This document shows positions 18,395 through 27,521 of a DNA stretch of 64,000 bases, in pieces. The first letter of the stretch is position 1. Every line of letters starts with the position of its first letter. Made by a program: the position numbers and the translations under genes. The stretch spans positions 500,356 through 564,355 of the forward strand of contig JBCBNX010000001.1 in NCBI GenBank assembly GCA_039821555.1, given 5' to 3'. This stretch comes from Bacteroidota bacterium. Lineage in GTDB: Bacteria > Bacteroidota > Rhodothermia > Rhodothermales > Rubricoccaceae. The notes beneath the pieces are model-generated. The model worked only from the letters and a program-made list of their open reading frames with translations, made no database searches and was not told the origin of the DNA.

Positions 18395-19272
18395 TTGCCG
18401 AGTGCCATGTCGTAGAATTCGGCGAGCGCGCTGTGGAATGCATCATAGGCTTCTAGCCCGTTGTGACCACCGCCCTCGACCTCGACAAGCCGCTTCGGCT
18501 GACCTACGGATGCTTCGTGTACGTCTTCGGCGAGCTTTGGTGGGGTAATGTTGTCCTCGCTTCCAACGATCACGAGCGTCGGCATGGCGAGCCCCGCCAC
18601 GCGCCCGGGATTGTCTTCACGCTGGAGCGCATCGTCGATGTCGAACGAGACGAGCGGCTTTAGAAGCGCTGGGACGAGCGCAGACGTGAGCTCTTCGACC
18701 GTTGTGACAGGACTTTCAAGGAGCAAGCCACGGGGCGGTAGCGCGGCCTCCTGCGCCACATAGGTCGCCATGAACGTCCCCATCGAGTGCCCGTGGAGAA
18801 CGAGACGGTCGGGTTCGACACCATCGAGCGCCTGCACGTAGTCGTAGACGGCAAGCCCGTCAGCTTTCAGGCCGGCCACGCTCGGCTCGCCGTCGCTCAT
18901 GCCGTAGCCCCGGTAGTCGACCATGAACAGGTTGACTCGGTGCTGCGCCATCGCCTCGATGAAATCAGCAAAGGTGACCATCAGGAACCCCTGCCCGCCG
19001 AAGTAGAGCACCGTCCCCCGCGCTGGTTCTCCGTTGAACCCGGTATGCCGCATGAACCACGCGTCGAGCGCCAGACTGTCGGCGTCGAGCGAGTCGGGAA
19101 GCGCTTCATCGGCGAGGGGAACACGATGCTGCGACAGGGTAAAGCCCGGCACGTCGAACGTCGCAGGCGTGACGGTCCGCTTGTTTTGAAAGGCTTCGGC
19201 CTCGGTGATCGGGATTTCGGTGCAGGCGGCGAAGAATACGGCGAGGAGCAGCGTGGCGAGGACGCGGAGCAT
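18391..19272 (-). CDS. Lipid-anchored alpha/beta hydrolase
   Basis: 293 residues. A lipoprotein signal ends in FFAAC (Cys about 17). The fold is the alpha/beta-hydrolase type of the Bem46/BAAT-like group: an oxyanion region YFGGQG, VDYRGYGMSDG, the nucleophile elbow HGHSMG (Ser 163), the acid in GSEDNIT and the catalytic His in GGGHNG. It is likely an esterase or thioesterase at the outer face of a membrane; the substrate is unknown. It converges on the small membrane protein gene with overlapping stops. A TPR-protein gene lies 33 bp upstream on the same strand, so the two may form an operon. Confidence 0.88.
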   Translation of the reverse strand: MLRVLATLLLAVFFAACTEIPITEAEAFQNKRTVTPATFDVPGFTLSQHRVPLADEALPDSLDADSLALDAWFMRHTGFNGEPARGTVLYFGGQGFLMVTFADFIEAMAQHRVNLFMVDYRGYGMSDGEPSVAGLKADGLAVYDYVQALDGVEPDRLVLHGHSMGTFMATYVAQEAALPPRGLLLESPVTTVEELTSALVPALLKPLVSFDIDDALQREDNPGRVAGLAMPTLVIVGSEDNITPPKLAEDVHEASVGQPKRLVEVEGGGHNGLEAYDAFHSALAEFYDMALGN

Positions 19273-19305
19273 AGGTCGAGAGGCGAGTCGAAGAAGTGCG
19301 CCCGT

Positions 19306-20643
19306 CTAACGCCCGCCCTGTGCTCCGGTGCCCCCCACGTCCGTATCGCTGCTGTCGGCTTGCAACTCGGCGTCCGCCTCGGGTGCGCCGAAGAAGGTGG
19401 CTTCGCGAAGGGCACGGATGCGGTTCTGTGCGTAGGCTACCATCACGAGAGTGTCGCTGCGCTCGGCAACCGGGCTTGCCATGGCTTGTTGAATGAACGC
19501 CTCGAATTGTCGTATCGCCGGGGCCGAATCAGCGTAGTACTCGTCGAAGAGCACAGCGAGGTGAAACGTCGTAGAGAGGCGACCTGGGCTCAAGTAGAGC
19601 ACGACCTGGTCGGTTTCTATGGCGGCGCGGTACTCGTCCTGGAAGCGCTGGGCATCGGCGAGGTGTTCGAGGATGTCAGCGAGCGGCTGGCGGCCGGTGA
19701 GGGTCGCGGCGAGCGTCAGCCAGCGCTCGGCCTCGTCGAAGGCTTCGAGCTGCTTGTGCGCGAGGCCCAAGTAAAACGCTGTTCGTGCGTTGGTCGAGTC
19801 TACCGCGTACGATGCGTCGAGCGCAGTACGCGCGGGGCGCGGCGCACCGTCGAGGTATCGGTTCATGCCGAGCCCGCGCCATGTCGATGCTGACGAGTCA
19901 CCGAGTGCTAGCGCAGTCCCGTACGCATCAATTGCGCCGTCATGTACTTCGAGTTGGTGCCGAACCGCGCCCAGCCGTGCCCACAGCCTTGGATCCTCGT
20001 CGACGACATCAAGGCCACGTTCCAGCACGCGTGCCGCACTCGTGGGCAATTCGGCTGTGAGGTAGACCTGGCTGAGCAGCAACGGAATAGTCGCGCTCGC
20101 CGGAGCCTGACGATGTGCGAGTTCAAGCTGGACGATGGCCCCGTCTAGCGAGTCGAGCGCCACGAGCGTTCTTGCGTACTCGACACGGATGGAAGGCGTC
20201 TCGGGCTTCGCTGCGGAAACCGCTGCGAGCAGTTGGCGGGCGGATTCGAAATCGCGTACCAGGTTGAGGAGCCGGGCGAGCGCCATCGTCAACCCGATAC
20301 TCTCGGGTTGAACGTCGAGTGCTCGGCGGTACGTTGCGATGGCTTCGTGGTGGCGACCGAGGCGCTCCAGGCTGACGGCTCTCGCGCGGAGCACTCGAAC
20401 GGATGTGGTGTCTGCCCCAGCGAACGCCTCAAGGGCATTCTGGTGCTGGAATTCTTCCTGGTAGGCACGGCCCAGTATGTAGGACTCTGCCTCCGAACGC
20501 ACGGCCATGGCCCCGAGTTGAGCGATCACGTTGGCATTGTCCTGCGCTGAAAACTGCTCTTGAACACTCAACGCCTCAGTTTCGAGGACCTGCCCCTGAA
20601 CTGGTAGGGAGAGCATGACGACGAGGAAAAGCGGGGCACGCAT
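19306..20643 (-). CDS. Secreted tetratricopeptide-repeat protein
   Basis: 445 residues from ATG 20643, which opens a signal peptide (MRAPLFLVVMLSLPVQGQ). The rest is a run of about 9-10 TPR-like 34-residue helical pairs, for example YILGRAYQEEFQHQNALEAF, LERLGRHHEAIATYRRAL, AFYLGLAHKQLEAFDEAERW and LADAQRFQDEYRAAIE. TPR proteins form scaffolds for protein complexes; being exported, this one probably works in the periplasm or at the outer membrane. The partner is unknown. It lies upstream of the alpha/beta hydrolase on the same strand. The ~40-residue C-terminal tail is acidic and probably unstructured. Confidence 0.88.
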   Translation of the reverse strand: MRAPLFLVVMLSLPVQGQVLETEALSVQEQFSAQDNANVIAQLGAMAVRSEAESYILGRAYQEEFQHQNALEAFAGADTTSVRVLRARAVSLERLGRHHEAIATYRRALDVQPESIGLTMALARLLNLVRDFESARQLLAAVSAAKPETPSIRVEYARTLVALDSLDGAIVQLELAHRQAPASATIPLLLSQVYLTAELPTSAARVLERGLDVVDEDPRLWARLGAVRHQLEVHDGAIDAYGTALALGDSSASTWRGLGMNRYLDGAPRPARTALDASYAVDSTNARTAFYLGLAHKQLEAFDEAERWLTLAATLTGRQPLADILEHLADAQRFQDEYRAAIETDQVVLYLSPGRLSTTFHLAVLFDEYYADSAPAIRQFEAFIQQAMASPVAERSDTLVMVAYAQNRIRALREATFFGAPEADAELQADSSDTDVGGTGAQGGR

Positions 20644-20730
20644 AGGTCGAGCGGAGAACAACTGTGAGCAGGAGACGCATCTGGACACAGAACTAACTGC
20701 AAGGTTGCCTAAACCTCACGTGTGCAGCAC

Positions 20731-20763
20731 AAAAAACGGCGGCCCCCGAGGTGGGAACCGCCG
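20731..20763 (-). terminator. Rho-independent terminator of rpsA
   Basis: On the minus strand CGGCGGTTCCC (20763-20753) pairs with GGGGGCCGCCG (20747-20737), allowing two G-T wobbles, around a short loop and is followed by TTTTTT (20736-20731). It lies 39 bp beyond the rpsA stop codon. Confidence 0.85.
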
Positions 20764-20802
20764 CTTTAGCCTTGAGGCTAGATGCAGGCCTAGGCGTACG
20801 AC

Positions 20803-23115
20803 CTATTCGTCGTCGAAGTCCTCCATGGCCTCCTCCTCCTCGGCCGCGAGTTGGTCGCGGAGGGCGGCGAGGCCTGAGAGCTCGCCCAGCGTGGCTGGAC
20901 CGCTCGACGACTTTTGGTAGTCGCGGACGGCGCGCTGCTCATCCTGGCGAGCCTTCGACTTCTCGCTGCGCTCGGCGTGACGCTCGGCGCGCTGGGCGGC
21001 CATGCGCTTGGCCGTCTCCGAAAGGATGATCTGACGATCATTCCGGTCGAGACGGATCACGCGAAGGTCCATCTCATCGCCGATGGCGTACGTCTGCGTG
21101 GGATCGCCTTGGCGCTCCAAGTGGCTGGCAGGCACGAAGCCCTCGGCCTCCAGCGGAAGCTCCACGACGACGCCCGAGCCATTCACGTCCGTCACCTTAG
21201 CAGGCGTGTCCGTGTCCACGGCGTAGGCCGTCGCGTACTGCTGCCATGGGTCGGTCTGCACCTGCTTGTGGCCCAGCGAAATGCGTCGCTTGGCGACGTC
21301 GATGTCGAGGATCTGTACCTCGATCTGGTCGCCCTTGTTGACGACCTCCGACGGGTGCTTGACCCGCTTGGTCCACGAGAGGTCGGAGACGTGCACGAGG
21401 CCGTCGATGCCCGGCTCGATCTCGACGAAGGCGCCGAAGTTGGTGAGGTTGCGCACCTCGCCACGGGTGACCGAGCCGACCGGCATGCGGTCGAGGATGC
21501 CCTCCCACGGATCGGGCTCGAGCTGCTTCATGCCCAGCGAGATCTTTTTGTCCTCGGTGTCGATCCGGAGGATCTTGACCGGCACGATCTGGCCAAGCTG
21601 CACCTTCTGGGTGGGGTGTTTGATGTGCTCCGTCCAGGACATCTCGGAGATGTGGACGAGGCCCTCAATGCCCTTCTCGAGCTCGACGAAGGCGCCGTAG
21701 TCGGTGATCGAGACCACACGGCCTTCTACCTCCTGGCCCTCAGCGAACTTCTCTTCGATGTTCTCCCAGGGGTGCGGCAGGAGCTGCTTGTAGCCCAGCG
21801 AGATGCGCTGGCGCTCCTTGTCGTAGTCGAGGACGACCACGTTCATCTTGGTGTCGAGCTCCACGACCTCGCTCGGGTGGCCGACTCGGCCCCATGAGAG
21901 GTCGGTGATGTGGAGCAGGCCGTCCACGCCACCGAGGTCGATGAAGACGCCAAAGTTGGTGATGTTCTTGACGATGCCTTCGAGCACCTGGCCCGGCTCC
22001 ATCGTGTCGAGGATCTGCTTGCGTTGTTCGAGCAGGTCCTTCTCGATGAGCGCCTTGTGGCTCACGACGACGTTGCCGTTGGCGGGGTTGGTCTTGACGA
22101 CCTTGAACTCCATCGTCTTGCCGAGATAGACGTCGAAGTCGCGCACGGGGCGGACGTCGATCTGGCTGCCTGGGAGGAAGGCCTCCGCGCCGAGGAGGTT
22201 CACGATCATGCCGCCCTTGATGCGGCGGATGATGGTGCCTTCGAGCACGCCCCCATTCTCGAACGCCTCGTCGATGGTCTGCCAGCGGCGGAGGTCGTCG
22301 GCCTTCGTCTTCGAGAGGATGAGCTGGCCGCGGCGGTCTTCGAGGCGGTCCACGTAGACGTCGACCTCGGTGCCGATCTCCAGCTCTTCGTCGAACTCGT
22401 TCTTGCCGATGACGCCGTCCGACTTGAAGCCGATATCGACGACGTACTCTTTGTCGCTCATCGCGACGATGCGGCCGGTAACGATCTCGTTCTCGCTCAC
22501 GGACGAGAGCGAGGACTCGTAGAGCGCGAGCAGTTGCGCGTCCTTGTCTTCGGCGTCGTCGGGCGTGCGCTGGTTCTCTAGCGCTTCGAGTTCGGCGAGG
22601 GTGATCGAGCGGCCCTGGATCTCACCCGTGTAGCCGAGCAGGCCACCGGTGTGCACGAGGGCCTCGGCGTCGTCCACGGCGGTGAGCGAGGCGGTCTCTA
22701 CAGCGGGCGCGACATCCTCGCGTTCCGTGTTGATTTCGCCAAACTCTTCCTTGACGGCCTCGATGGCATCGTCCACCTTATCGTCCAGAAGGCGGGTATC
22801 GTCGCCAGGCTCTTCCGGGGGAACGACGGCGGCCACAGCCTCAGAGATCGCCTCGGGCGCGTCTTCGCCTTTGGCTTCGAGGGCAGCTTCCACTTCCGTC
22901 TTTGCTGCGCCGTCGCTAGTCACGGCGTCGGCTGCAGTTTCGACGGCAGCCGCAGCGGTCTCCACGACGGCCTCTGCTGCAGTGCTTGCTGCGTCGGCGA
23001 CCGTCTCGGCGGCGGAAGACACGGCCTCCTGAGCTTGTTCGACGAGGCTACCGTCTCCACCTGCATTGGCGGCGTCGGTTTCCTCAGGGTTGGGGGTATT
23101 GGTCTCGTTGGACAT
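20803..23115 (-). CDS. rpsA: 30S ribosomal protein S1 with a long acidic N-terminal extension
   Basis: 770 residues from ATG 23115 (ATG 23121 is two codons earlier). Six S1 OB-fold repeats begin near residue 208 (ENEIVTGRIVAMSDKEYVVD) and include GVFIDLGGVDGLLHITDLSW, GAFVELEKGIEGLVHISEMS and GAFVEIEPGIDGLVHVSDLS; the end is a charged tail. S1 helps mRNA bind the 30S subunit, which matters in lineages with weak Shine-Dalgarno sites. The first ~205 residues are unusual for S1: an Ala/Glu/Asp/Val-rich, strongly acidic segment without a recognisable fold. cmk lies directly upstream on the same strand, a common pairing. Confidence 0.96.
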   Translation of the reverse strand: MSNETNTPNPEETDAANAGGDGSLVEQAQEAVSSAAETVADAASTAAEAVVETAAAAVETAADAVTSDGAAKTEVEAALEAKGEDAPEAISEAVAAVVPPEEPGDDTRLLDDKVDDAIEAVKEEFGEINTEREDVAPAVETASLTAVDDAEALVHTGGLLGYTGEIQGRSITLAELEALENQRTPDDAEDKDAQLLALYESSLSSVSENEIVTGRIVAMSDKEYVVDIGFKSDGVIGKNEFDEELEIGTEVDVYVDRLEDRRGQLILSKTKADDLRRWQTIDEAFENGGVLEGTIIRRIKGGMIVNLLGAEAFLPGSQIDVRPVRDFDVYLGKTMEFKVVKTNPANGNVVVSHKALIEKDLLEQRKQILDTMEPGQVLEGIVKNITNFGVFIDLGGVDGLLHITDLSWGRVGHPSEVVELDTKMNVVVLDYDKERQRISLGYKQLLPHPWENIEEKFAEGQEVEGRVVSITDYGAFVELEKGIEGLVHISEMSWTEHIKHPTQKVQLGQIVPVKILRIDTEDKKISLGMKQLEPDPWEGILDRMPVGSVTRGEVRNLTNFGAFVEIEPGIDGLVHVSDLSWTKRVKHPSEVVNKGDQIEVQILDIDVAKRRISLGHKQVQTDPWQQYATAYAVDTDTPAKVTDVNGSGVVVELPLEAEGFVPASHLERQGDPTQTYAIGDEMDLRVIRLDRNDRQIILSETAKRMAAQRAERHAERSEKSKARQDEQRAVRDYQKSSSGPATLGELSGLAALRDQLAAEEEEAMEDFDDE

Positions 23116-23289
23116 TAGCATGTTCCTAGCACGAGTCGGTCCCCGAGAAGCGGGGCGAGAGGAGCCGACCGGCCTGTATGGGTCTAGGTTCAGATGCGCG
23201 CAGCTATCCCTCCTCTCTTTCGGGGCGGCCACGAATGAGTCCCCAGTTGCGTGCGCGTCCCGCAGGGGCGCCACGAAAGGGGGAAACGG

Positions 23290-23991
23290 CTAAATGACCG
23301 AGGGCCCGCCACGTTCCGCTATCAAGTGAAGAACGTGTTCGACTTGCTCCACAATGGAGTGTGTCGTGGTGTCCAGCGCAACGGCGTCATCAGCCTGGCG
23401 GAGCGGCGCATGAGCGCGCTGTGTATCGCGGCGGTCTCGCGCCACAATCTCAGCACGGACGGCCTCCAAATCGGGAGGGACGGTGCCTTTGGCTGTACAC
23501 TTCCGAACCAGTTCCTCATGCCGCCGCTCGGCCCGCTCGTCCAGATCCGCCTTCATAAACACCTTGAGGTCCGCGTCAGGGAAAACGACGGTGCCGATAT
23601 CTCGCCCGTCGAGCACTACCCCGCCCCCTTCAGTCACAAGCCGGTGCGCCGTTTGCCGCTGCACGTCGAGTAGGGCAGCGCGCACGGCCGGCAGCGAGGA
23701 GACGCGGCTTGCGGCCTCGCCCACCTCAGGCGTCCGGATCTGCCCGGTCACGTCCTCGCCACGTAGCAATACCCGCATCCCATCGGACTGCGGTTCCACA
23801 CGGAGTGCCAGCCTTGCCGCGAGGGACTCCGCCGCTTCATTCGTAAACGCAGCACCGGCACGCAGGAACGCCAAGGCTACGGTCCGATACATCGCCCCAG
23901 TGTCGAGGTAGAGCCAGCCCAGACGCTTCGCGACCAGACGTGCCGTGGTACTCTTTCCAGACCCCGCGGGGCCGTCAATGGCTACGATCAT
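23290..23991 (-). CDS. cmk: Cytidylate kinase
   Basis: 233 residues, normal length. It phosphorylates CMP and dCMP to the diphosphates. The P-loop is IDGPAGSGKSTTARLVAKRL (Gly-Ser-Gly-Lys-Ser at 11-15). Other conserved blocks are LDTGAMYRTVAL, the NMP-binding region ending PEVGEAASRVSSLPAVR, and GVVLDGRDIGTVVFPDADLK. The lid region carries RRHEELVRK and RDRRDTQRAHAPL. Its ATG overlaps the stop of the upstream lipoprotein gene by 4 bp (23988-23991), and rpsA lies downstream after about 174 bp, so lipoprotein-cmk-rpsA may be one transcript. Confidence 0.97.
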   Translation of the reverse strand: MIVAIDGPAGSGKSTTARLVAKRLGWLYLDTGAMYRTVALAFLRAGAAFTNEAAESLAARLALRVEPQSDGMRVLLRGEDVTGQIRTPEVGEAASRVSSLPAVRAALLDVQRQTAHRLVTEGGGVVLDGRDIGTVVFPDADLKVFMKADLDERAERRHEELVRKCTAKGTVPPDLEAVRAEIVARDRRDTQRAHAPLRQADDAVALDTTTHSIVEQVEHVLHLIAERGGPSVI

Positions 23992-24587
23992 CCTCCGACG
24001 TCGGCTTTGAGGACGGTGATGGCTCCTGGATAGCGGATAGGCCCTAGCGCCGTGTTGATGCTCGGTGTTGCCTGCAATCGCACTTCTTTGCTGCTGCCGC
24101 CAAGATCTGCTACGGCGAGCGCGACCTCAACGAGATCGGGCAGATTGCTCCCGAAGAACTGCACGAGGTCAAGGCGAATATCGAGCGGGATGCCTACGGT
24201 CTGACCGATAGGCAGGAGCGTTTCGTTGTTGTAGGACCCGCTCACCGTTTCCGCATCGTCCAAAAACAGCGTCCAGTCGAAGTTGACTAGGCGCGCGGAC
24301 GTCGCGTTGCCCTCCGGGTTGGTCGCATCGACCATCAGGGTAAACTCAAGGGGCAATTCGCCTCGGGTAATCGCCGAGCCCAATTGGAGAAGCTGGACTG
24401 CGTTGAGGTCGCTATAGTTCTGCAGGCTTGTCAGCGGAACTCCGCCAATCTCAGTGCCCGTCGTGCTGTTGAGCGCAAAGTCGACGCGCTGAAGTGCCGT
24501 CAGCTGTTCGAGGGCGGTGCAACTGCTGACAGTCACGACAAGGGCGAGCAAAAACGGGAGGCGTATGCAGGCGGACCGAAGAGTCAT
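23988..24587 (-). CDS. LEA14/WHy-like lipoprotein
   Basis: 199 residues from ATG 24587. A lipoprotein signal ends in TVSSC (Cys about 23). The mature part is beta-rich and reads like a WHy/LEA14 domain: LEFTLMVDATNPEGNATSAR (the NP after a strand is typical), FDWTLFLDD, then GIPLDIRLDL. Such domains occur in desiccation-tolerance and envelope lipoproteins; no reaction is known. It overlaps cmk by 4 bp. An alternative start 27 bp upstream would spoil the signal peptide. The 223 bp up to the divergent rlpA-like gene should hold its promoter. Confidence 0.8.
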   Translation of the reverse strand: MTLRSACIRLPFLLALVVTVSSCTALEQLTALQRVDFALNSTTGTEIGGVPLTSLQNYSDLNAVQLLQLGSAITRGELPLEFTLMVDATNPEGNATSARLVNFDWTLFLDDAETVSGSYNNETLLPIGQTVGIPLDIRLDLVQFFGSNLPDLVEVALAVADLGGSSKEVRLQATPSINTALGPIRYPGAITVLKADVGG

Positions 24588-24810
24588 GGGACGGGGTATG
24601 TGTGAAGAGGCCACGCGGCGGCGGTGAACCTGGTGCGGTGGAACGTGGAAACGAACGCGAAGAAGGTACGCTGACCACGCGAGCGGGCAGAAACTTGGAA
24701 CGGACCCACCAGGCGCCGAATTTGGGGGCGCTCTGCCAACCTACTGTGCTCGCTTTGCTTGCGAACCAGAGGCCCTTCAGGTTGGACCCTGCCGACGCAC
24801 CCTGAACCGG

Positions 24811-25317
24811 ATGCTCACCTCGTTGCCCTACCGCCGCTATCGGACGGCCTGCGTACTCCTCACGCTGTTCAGCGTGGCCCTGCTCGCGCTGCTTTTTCGC
24901 AAGCCTATCACGGTGGTCTCGAACGATGAGATTCTCTCAAGCGTCCCGTCCCGCCTGGTGATATCGCCGCTGCCTCAGGCGCCTACCTCGTCATCGCAGC
25001 CAACTCTCCGGCTTCTCGGCGAGGGCCGGGCGAGCTTCTATGGGCCCGGTCTGGAAGGCAACCGCACGGCCAATGGGGATACCTTTCGCATGAAGCGGCT
25101 CACCGCAGCACACCGCACGCTCCCCTTCGGCTCGCGGGTGCGCGTGACCAACCTGCGCAACGGTGCGTCGGTCGTCGTCCGCATCAACGACCGCGGGCCT
25201 TTCGTGGGCAACCGTGTGATCGGCCTCTCCCGTGGCGCAGCTGAGGAAATCGGTATGATCCGCAGCGGCACCGCGTCGGTTCGTCTCGAGCTCTTCATAG
25301 ATGAGAGCGAGGCGTGA
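24811..25317 (+). CDS. rlpA: RlpA-like double-psi beta-barrel protein
   Basis: 168 residues. One N-terminal membrane helix (about 12-30), a Ser/Pro linker, then an RlpA domain: [48 protein letters not shown] and the late [13 protein letters not shown]. RlpA proteins cut naked glycan strands at the division septum. The conserved active-site Asp (VRINDRGPF) is present, and a His lies in TAAHRTL. No SPOR domain and no lipobox are seen, so it is membrane-anchored and shorter than E. coli RlpA. Its TGA overlaps the GTG start of the downstream methyltransferase. Confidence 0.88.
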   Translation: MLTSLPYRRYRTACVLLTLFSVALLALLFRKPITVVSNDEILSSVPSRLVISPLPQAPTSSSQPTLRLLGEGRASFYGPGLEGNRTANGDTFRMKRLTAAHRTLPFGSRVRVTNLRNGASVVVRINDRGPFVGNRVIGLSRGAAEEIGMIRSGTASVRLELFIDESEA

Positions 25318-25874
25318 GCGGACCAGGCGAATCCTCAAGCTTGCGCAAGCTGCGTCTCGACGAGATCGAGCGGCCTTCGCTGACGGAGCTCGAATCCTTG
25401 CCGCGGCACCCGATCATCGTCGTCCTCGACAATATTCGATCGGCACATAACGTCGGCTCGATCTTGCGCACCTCGGACGCGGCGCGCGTGCTGCACGTTT
25501 ATCTAACAGGGATCACGCCTAGTCCCGCGCATCGTGCTGTCACAAAAGCGAGCCTCGGCGCAGAAGACAGTGTACCGTGGAGCACCCAGCCAGCGCTCCT
25601 GCCCCTTTTGACGCAGCTACGCTCCGAGGGCATGCTGCTTTTGGCTCTAGAGCAAACGACCATGCCGACGACGCTGGACGAGATTGTCCCTAAGCACGCT
25701 CCGGTTGCCCTGATCGTCGGCAATGAAGTGGAGGGCGTGCAGCAGGCCGTCTTGGATGCCTGCGACGCTGCGCTGGAATTGCCCCAGTTTGGAGCTAAGC
25801 ACTCGCTCAACGTGAGTGTGGCGTTTGGCATTGCGGCCTACGGCCTCCTAGAGCGGTTGGGCCTCACCGTCTGA
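25314..25874 (+). CDS. SpoU/TrmH-family RNA 2'-O-methyltransferase
   Basis: 186 residues starting at GTG 25314, coupled to the upstream gene in GTGA. The three SPOUT motifs are clear: [19 protein letters not shown] (motif 1, with the catalytic-type Arg), [12 protein letters not shown] (motif 2) and the knot-forming [20 protein letters not shown] (motif 3). Such enzymes methylate ribose 2'-O in tRNA or rRNA with SAM; which nucleotide is unknown. No N-terminal RNA-binding domain is present, so it resembles the shorter TrmH/TrmL-like forms. Confidence 0.92.
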   Translation: MSGPGESSSLRKLRLDEIERPSLTELESLPRHPIIVVLDNIRSAHNVGSILRTSDAARVLHVYLTGITPSPAHRAVTKASLGAEDSVPWSTQPALLPLLTQLRSEGMLLLALEQTTMPTTLDEIVPKHAPVALIVGNEVEGVQQAVLDACDAALELPQFGAKHSLNVSVAFGIAAYGLLERLGLTV

Positions 25875-25934
25875 ACTCGTAGGCTGCCCCCCCTACGGGA
25901 CAGCCCGGGAAAAACTGCCGTCTATGCCAGCGAG

Positions 25935-26501
25935 GTGCTGTCGTGGCCGCCCAGCGTTGGCCCCGAGGTTGCCAGGGTACCAACCAACGCCTCCTGCTTA
26001 GAAGCCGGTAGTCCCCATGCAAGCGCCGATTTCGACGTCGCCCGCTCCTATATGACCCGTGAAGTCCACACCGTCCCGCTCGATTTGCCCATCGACGCCC
26101 TGGCAGAGTTTTTCGTCGAGCACCAGATCTCCGGTGCCCCTGTGGTGGCAGACGACGACACGCTCGTCGGGGTCGTCACGCTTCGCGATGTGGTGCGCAC
26201 GCTCCGCTATCCAGACCGCGAGCCCCACCGACATACCGCCAACGATTACTACCTGCGCCCTCTTGACGGCGCTTGTGCGCAAGAGGAACTCGATGGCTTT
26301 CGCGTAGGCGGCGGCTATCAGCATACCGTGCGCCACATCATGACGCCCGCCGCCTACAGCGTTGACGAAGGGCTACCGGTTCAGGACGTTGCCGATGTGA
26401 TGATCCGCGCCCGTCTTCACAGGCTGCTTGTCACAAAGGAAGGCAAGCTCTCCGGGATTCTGTCCGCGCTCGACCTTCTGCACCTCGTCCGTTCGCTGTG
26501 A
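25935..26501 (+). CDS. Tandem CBS-domain protein
   Basis: 188 residues, two CBS motifs: YMTREVHTVPLDLPIDALAE, continuing to SGAPVVADDDTLVGVVTLRD, and IMTPAAYSVDEGLPVQDVAD, continuing to HRLLVTKEGKLSGILSALDL. Stand-alone CBS pairs bind adenine nucleotides and act as energy or redox sensors for a partner protein. The insert between the two (PHRHTANDYYLRPLDGACAQ) is longer than usual. The start is uncertain: GTG 25935 is the first usable codon; a nearby ATG at 25924 is out of frame, and the ATG inside the first CBS motif is too late. It follows the methyltransferase by 60 bp. Confidence 0.82.
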   Translation: MLSWPPSVGPEVARVPTNASCLEAGSPHASADFDVARSYMTREVHTVPLDLPIDALAEFFVEHQISGAPVVADDDTLVGVVTLRDVVRTLRYPDREPHRHTANDYYLRPLDGACAQEELDGFRVGGGYQHTVRHIMTPAAYSVDEGLPVQDVADVMIRARLHRLLVTKEGKLSGILSALDLLHLVRSL

Positions 26502-26534
26502 GCAGCCCGATGAGCACAGGCGGCGGCGCCCACC

Positions 26535-27293
26535 CTATTCGCCACGAAGCACCAGATCGCCATAGTAGGCGGTCACCGACTCGCCCGTGTTGTCGGCGTC
26601 CGTCATGAGTGCGATCCCAGTGATGGCTGGCGGGTCTTCGCCAAACGCGCGGCGGTAGTCTTCGACAATGTTACGGCGCTCGCGAACCCACGTACCAAGG
26701 TTGGGCGTGCCGCCTTCGACAGGCACCATCATCACCCAGTCGGTGTATGGATTGGGCACGGGTGTATCGGAAAGCACTTCGTTAGACCAGATGTAACTCA
26801 GTGCCCGCAGCGGAATATCCTGCGAGGTGAGCGCCTGCGCCGCCCGATATTTGACGCGCTCTGAAAAGGACAAGTTGGTCTCGTCATAGTCGAACGTGAT
26901 GTAGATCCGGGCTGCGTAATCGTCTCCGCTCTTTCGGGCGACGTTGCCGCCACGGAGGACGCTTTCTGCCTTCCACTGCCATTCGAGCACGGGGAAATCG
27001 CGAGGGTTGATGGTGATCTCGCGGATGAAGCCCGAAGCGGAGTCATCGGCGTGGGCACGCACCACCGTTCGGCCATCAACATCGACCGTCTCGTAGGTGC
27101 TGTGACGCAGGTCGCCGAGCGGCATCGCTGACCAGTGTGACGGGAGTTGCCCGGGATCGACCTGTGAAAACGCGCCCACTGTAAACGCACGGGGAGGGTC
27201 GCCGAACGCGCTCACGAGCAACGCGAGCACTACAACGCCGGCGAGCGCACTGTGCTGGAGAATACGAGAATGTCTGTGGTTTGGGCGGGACAT
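26535..27293 (-). CDS. DUF3047 exported protein
   Basis: 252 residues from ATG 27293. A hydrophobic N-terminal segment (SALAGVVVLALLVSAFG) acts as signal or anchor. The rest matches the DUF3047 pattern: LPSHWSAMPLGD, VLEWQWKAE, GDDYAARIYITFDYD, LSYIWSNE and ITGIALMTDADNTGESVTAY, a jelly-roll-like beta protein as in carbohydrate-binding folds. Function unknown. The frame continues 21 codons upstream without support. It converges on the CBS gene, with 33 bp between the stops. Confidence 0.85.
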   Translation of the reverse strand: MSRPNHRHSRILQHSALAGVVVLALLVSAFGDPPRAFTVGAFSQVDPGQLPSHWSAMPLGDLRHSTYETVDVDGRTVVRAHADDSASGFIREITINPRDFPVLEWQWKAESVLRGGNVARKSGDDYAARIYITFDYDETNLSFSERVKYRAAQALTSQDIPLRALSYIWSNEVLSDTPVPNPYTDWVMMVPVEGGTPNLGTWVRERRNIVEDYRRAFGEDPPAITGIALMTDADNTGESVTAYYGDLVLRGE

Positions 27294-27521
27294 GACCGGA
27301 CAACAAGCTGGCGGAAACGGTGTACCCTCAAGTTGTCCCACATACCCGGTGTACACCGTACGCAGTCAAAGCGCCGATGCGTAATACATCCCGAGTTGTC
27401 CTGTAGTCAGGGGACCGCGGCACTGTCCGTGCCCTTCTGACACGCGAGACAAAGGGCGAGATATCGAACGAGACGTTTTCTGCTCGGTATCAATGGTCCG
27501 TTCCGCCCTCCGTGCCGCCGA

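Noticed and set aside
18787..19893. 368-codon plus-strand frame spanning two genes
   Set aside because: It covers the front of the alpha/beta hydrolase and the end of the TPR gene in antisense; both have clear motifs on the minus strand.
20914..22581. Two long plus-strand frames across rpsA
   Set aside because: Antisense to the repeated S1 domains; their repeats of leucine and aspartate mirror the S1 repeats.
25881..25912. GC-rich inverted repeat after the RNA methyltransferase gene
   Set aside because: Imperfect stem and no T-run on either strand; not convincing as a terminator.
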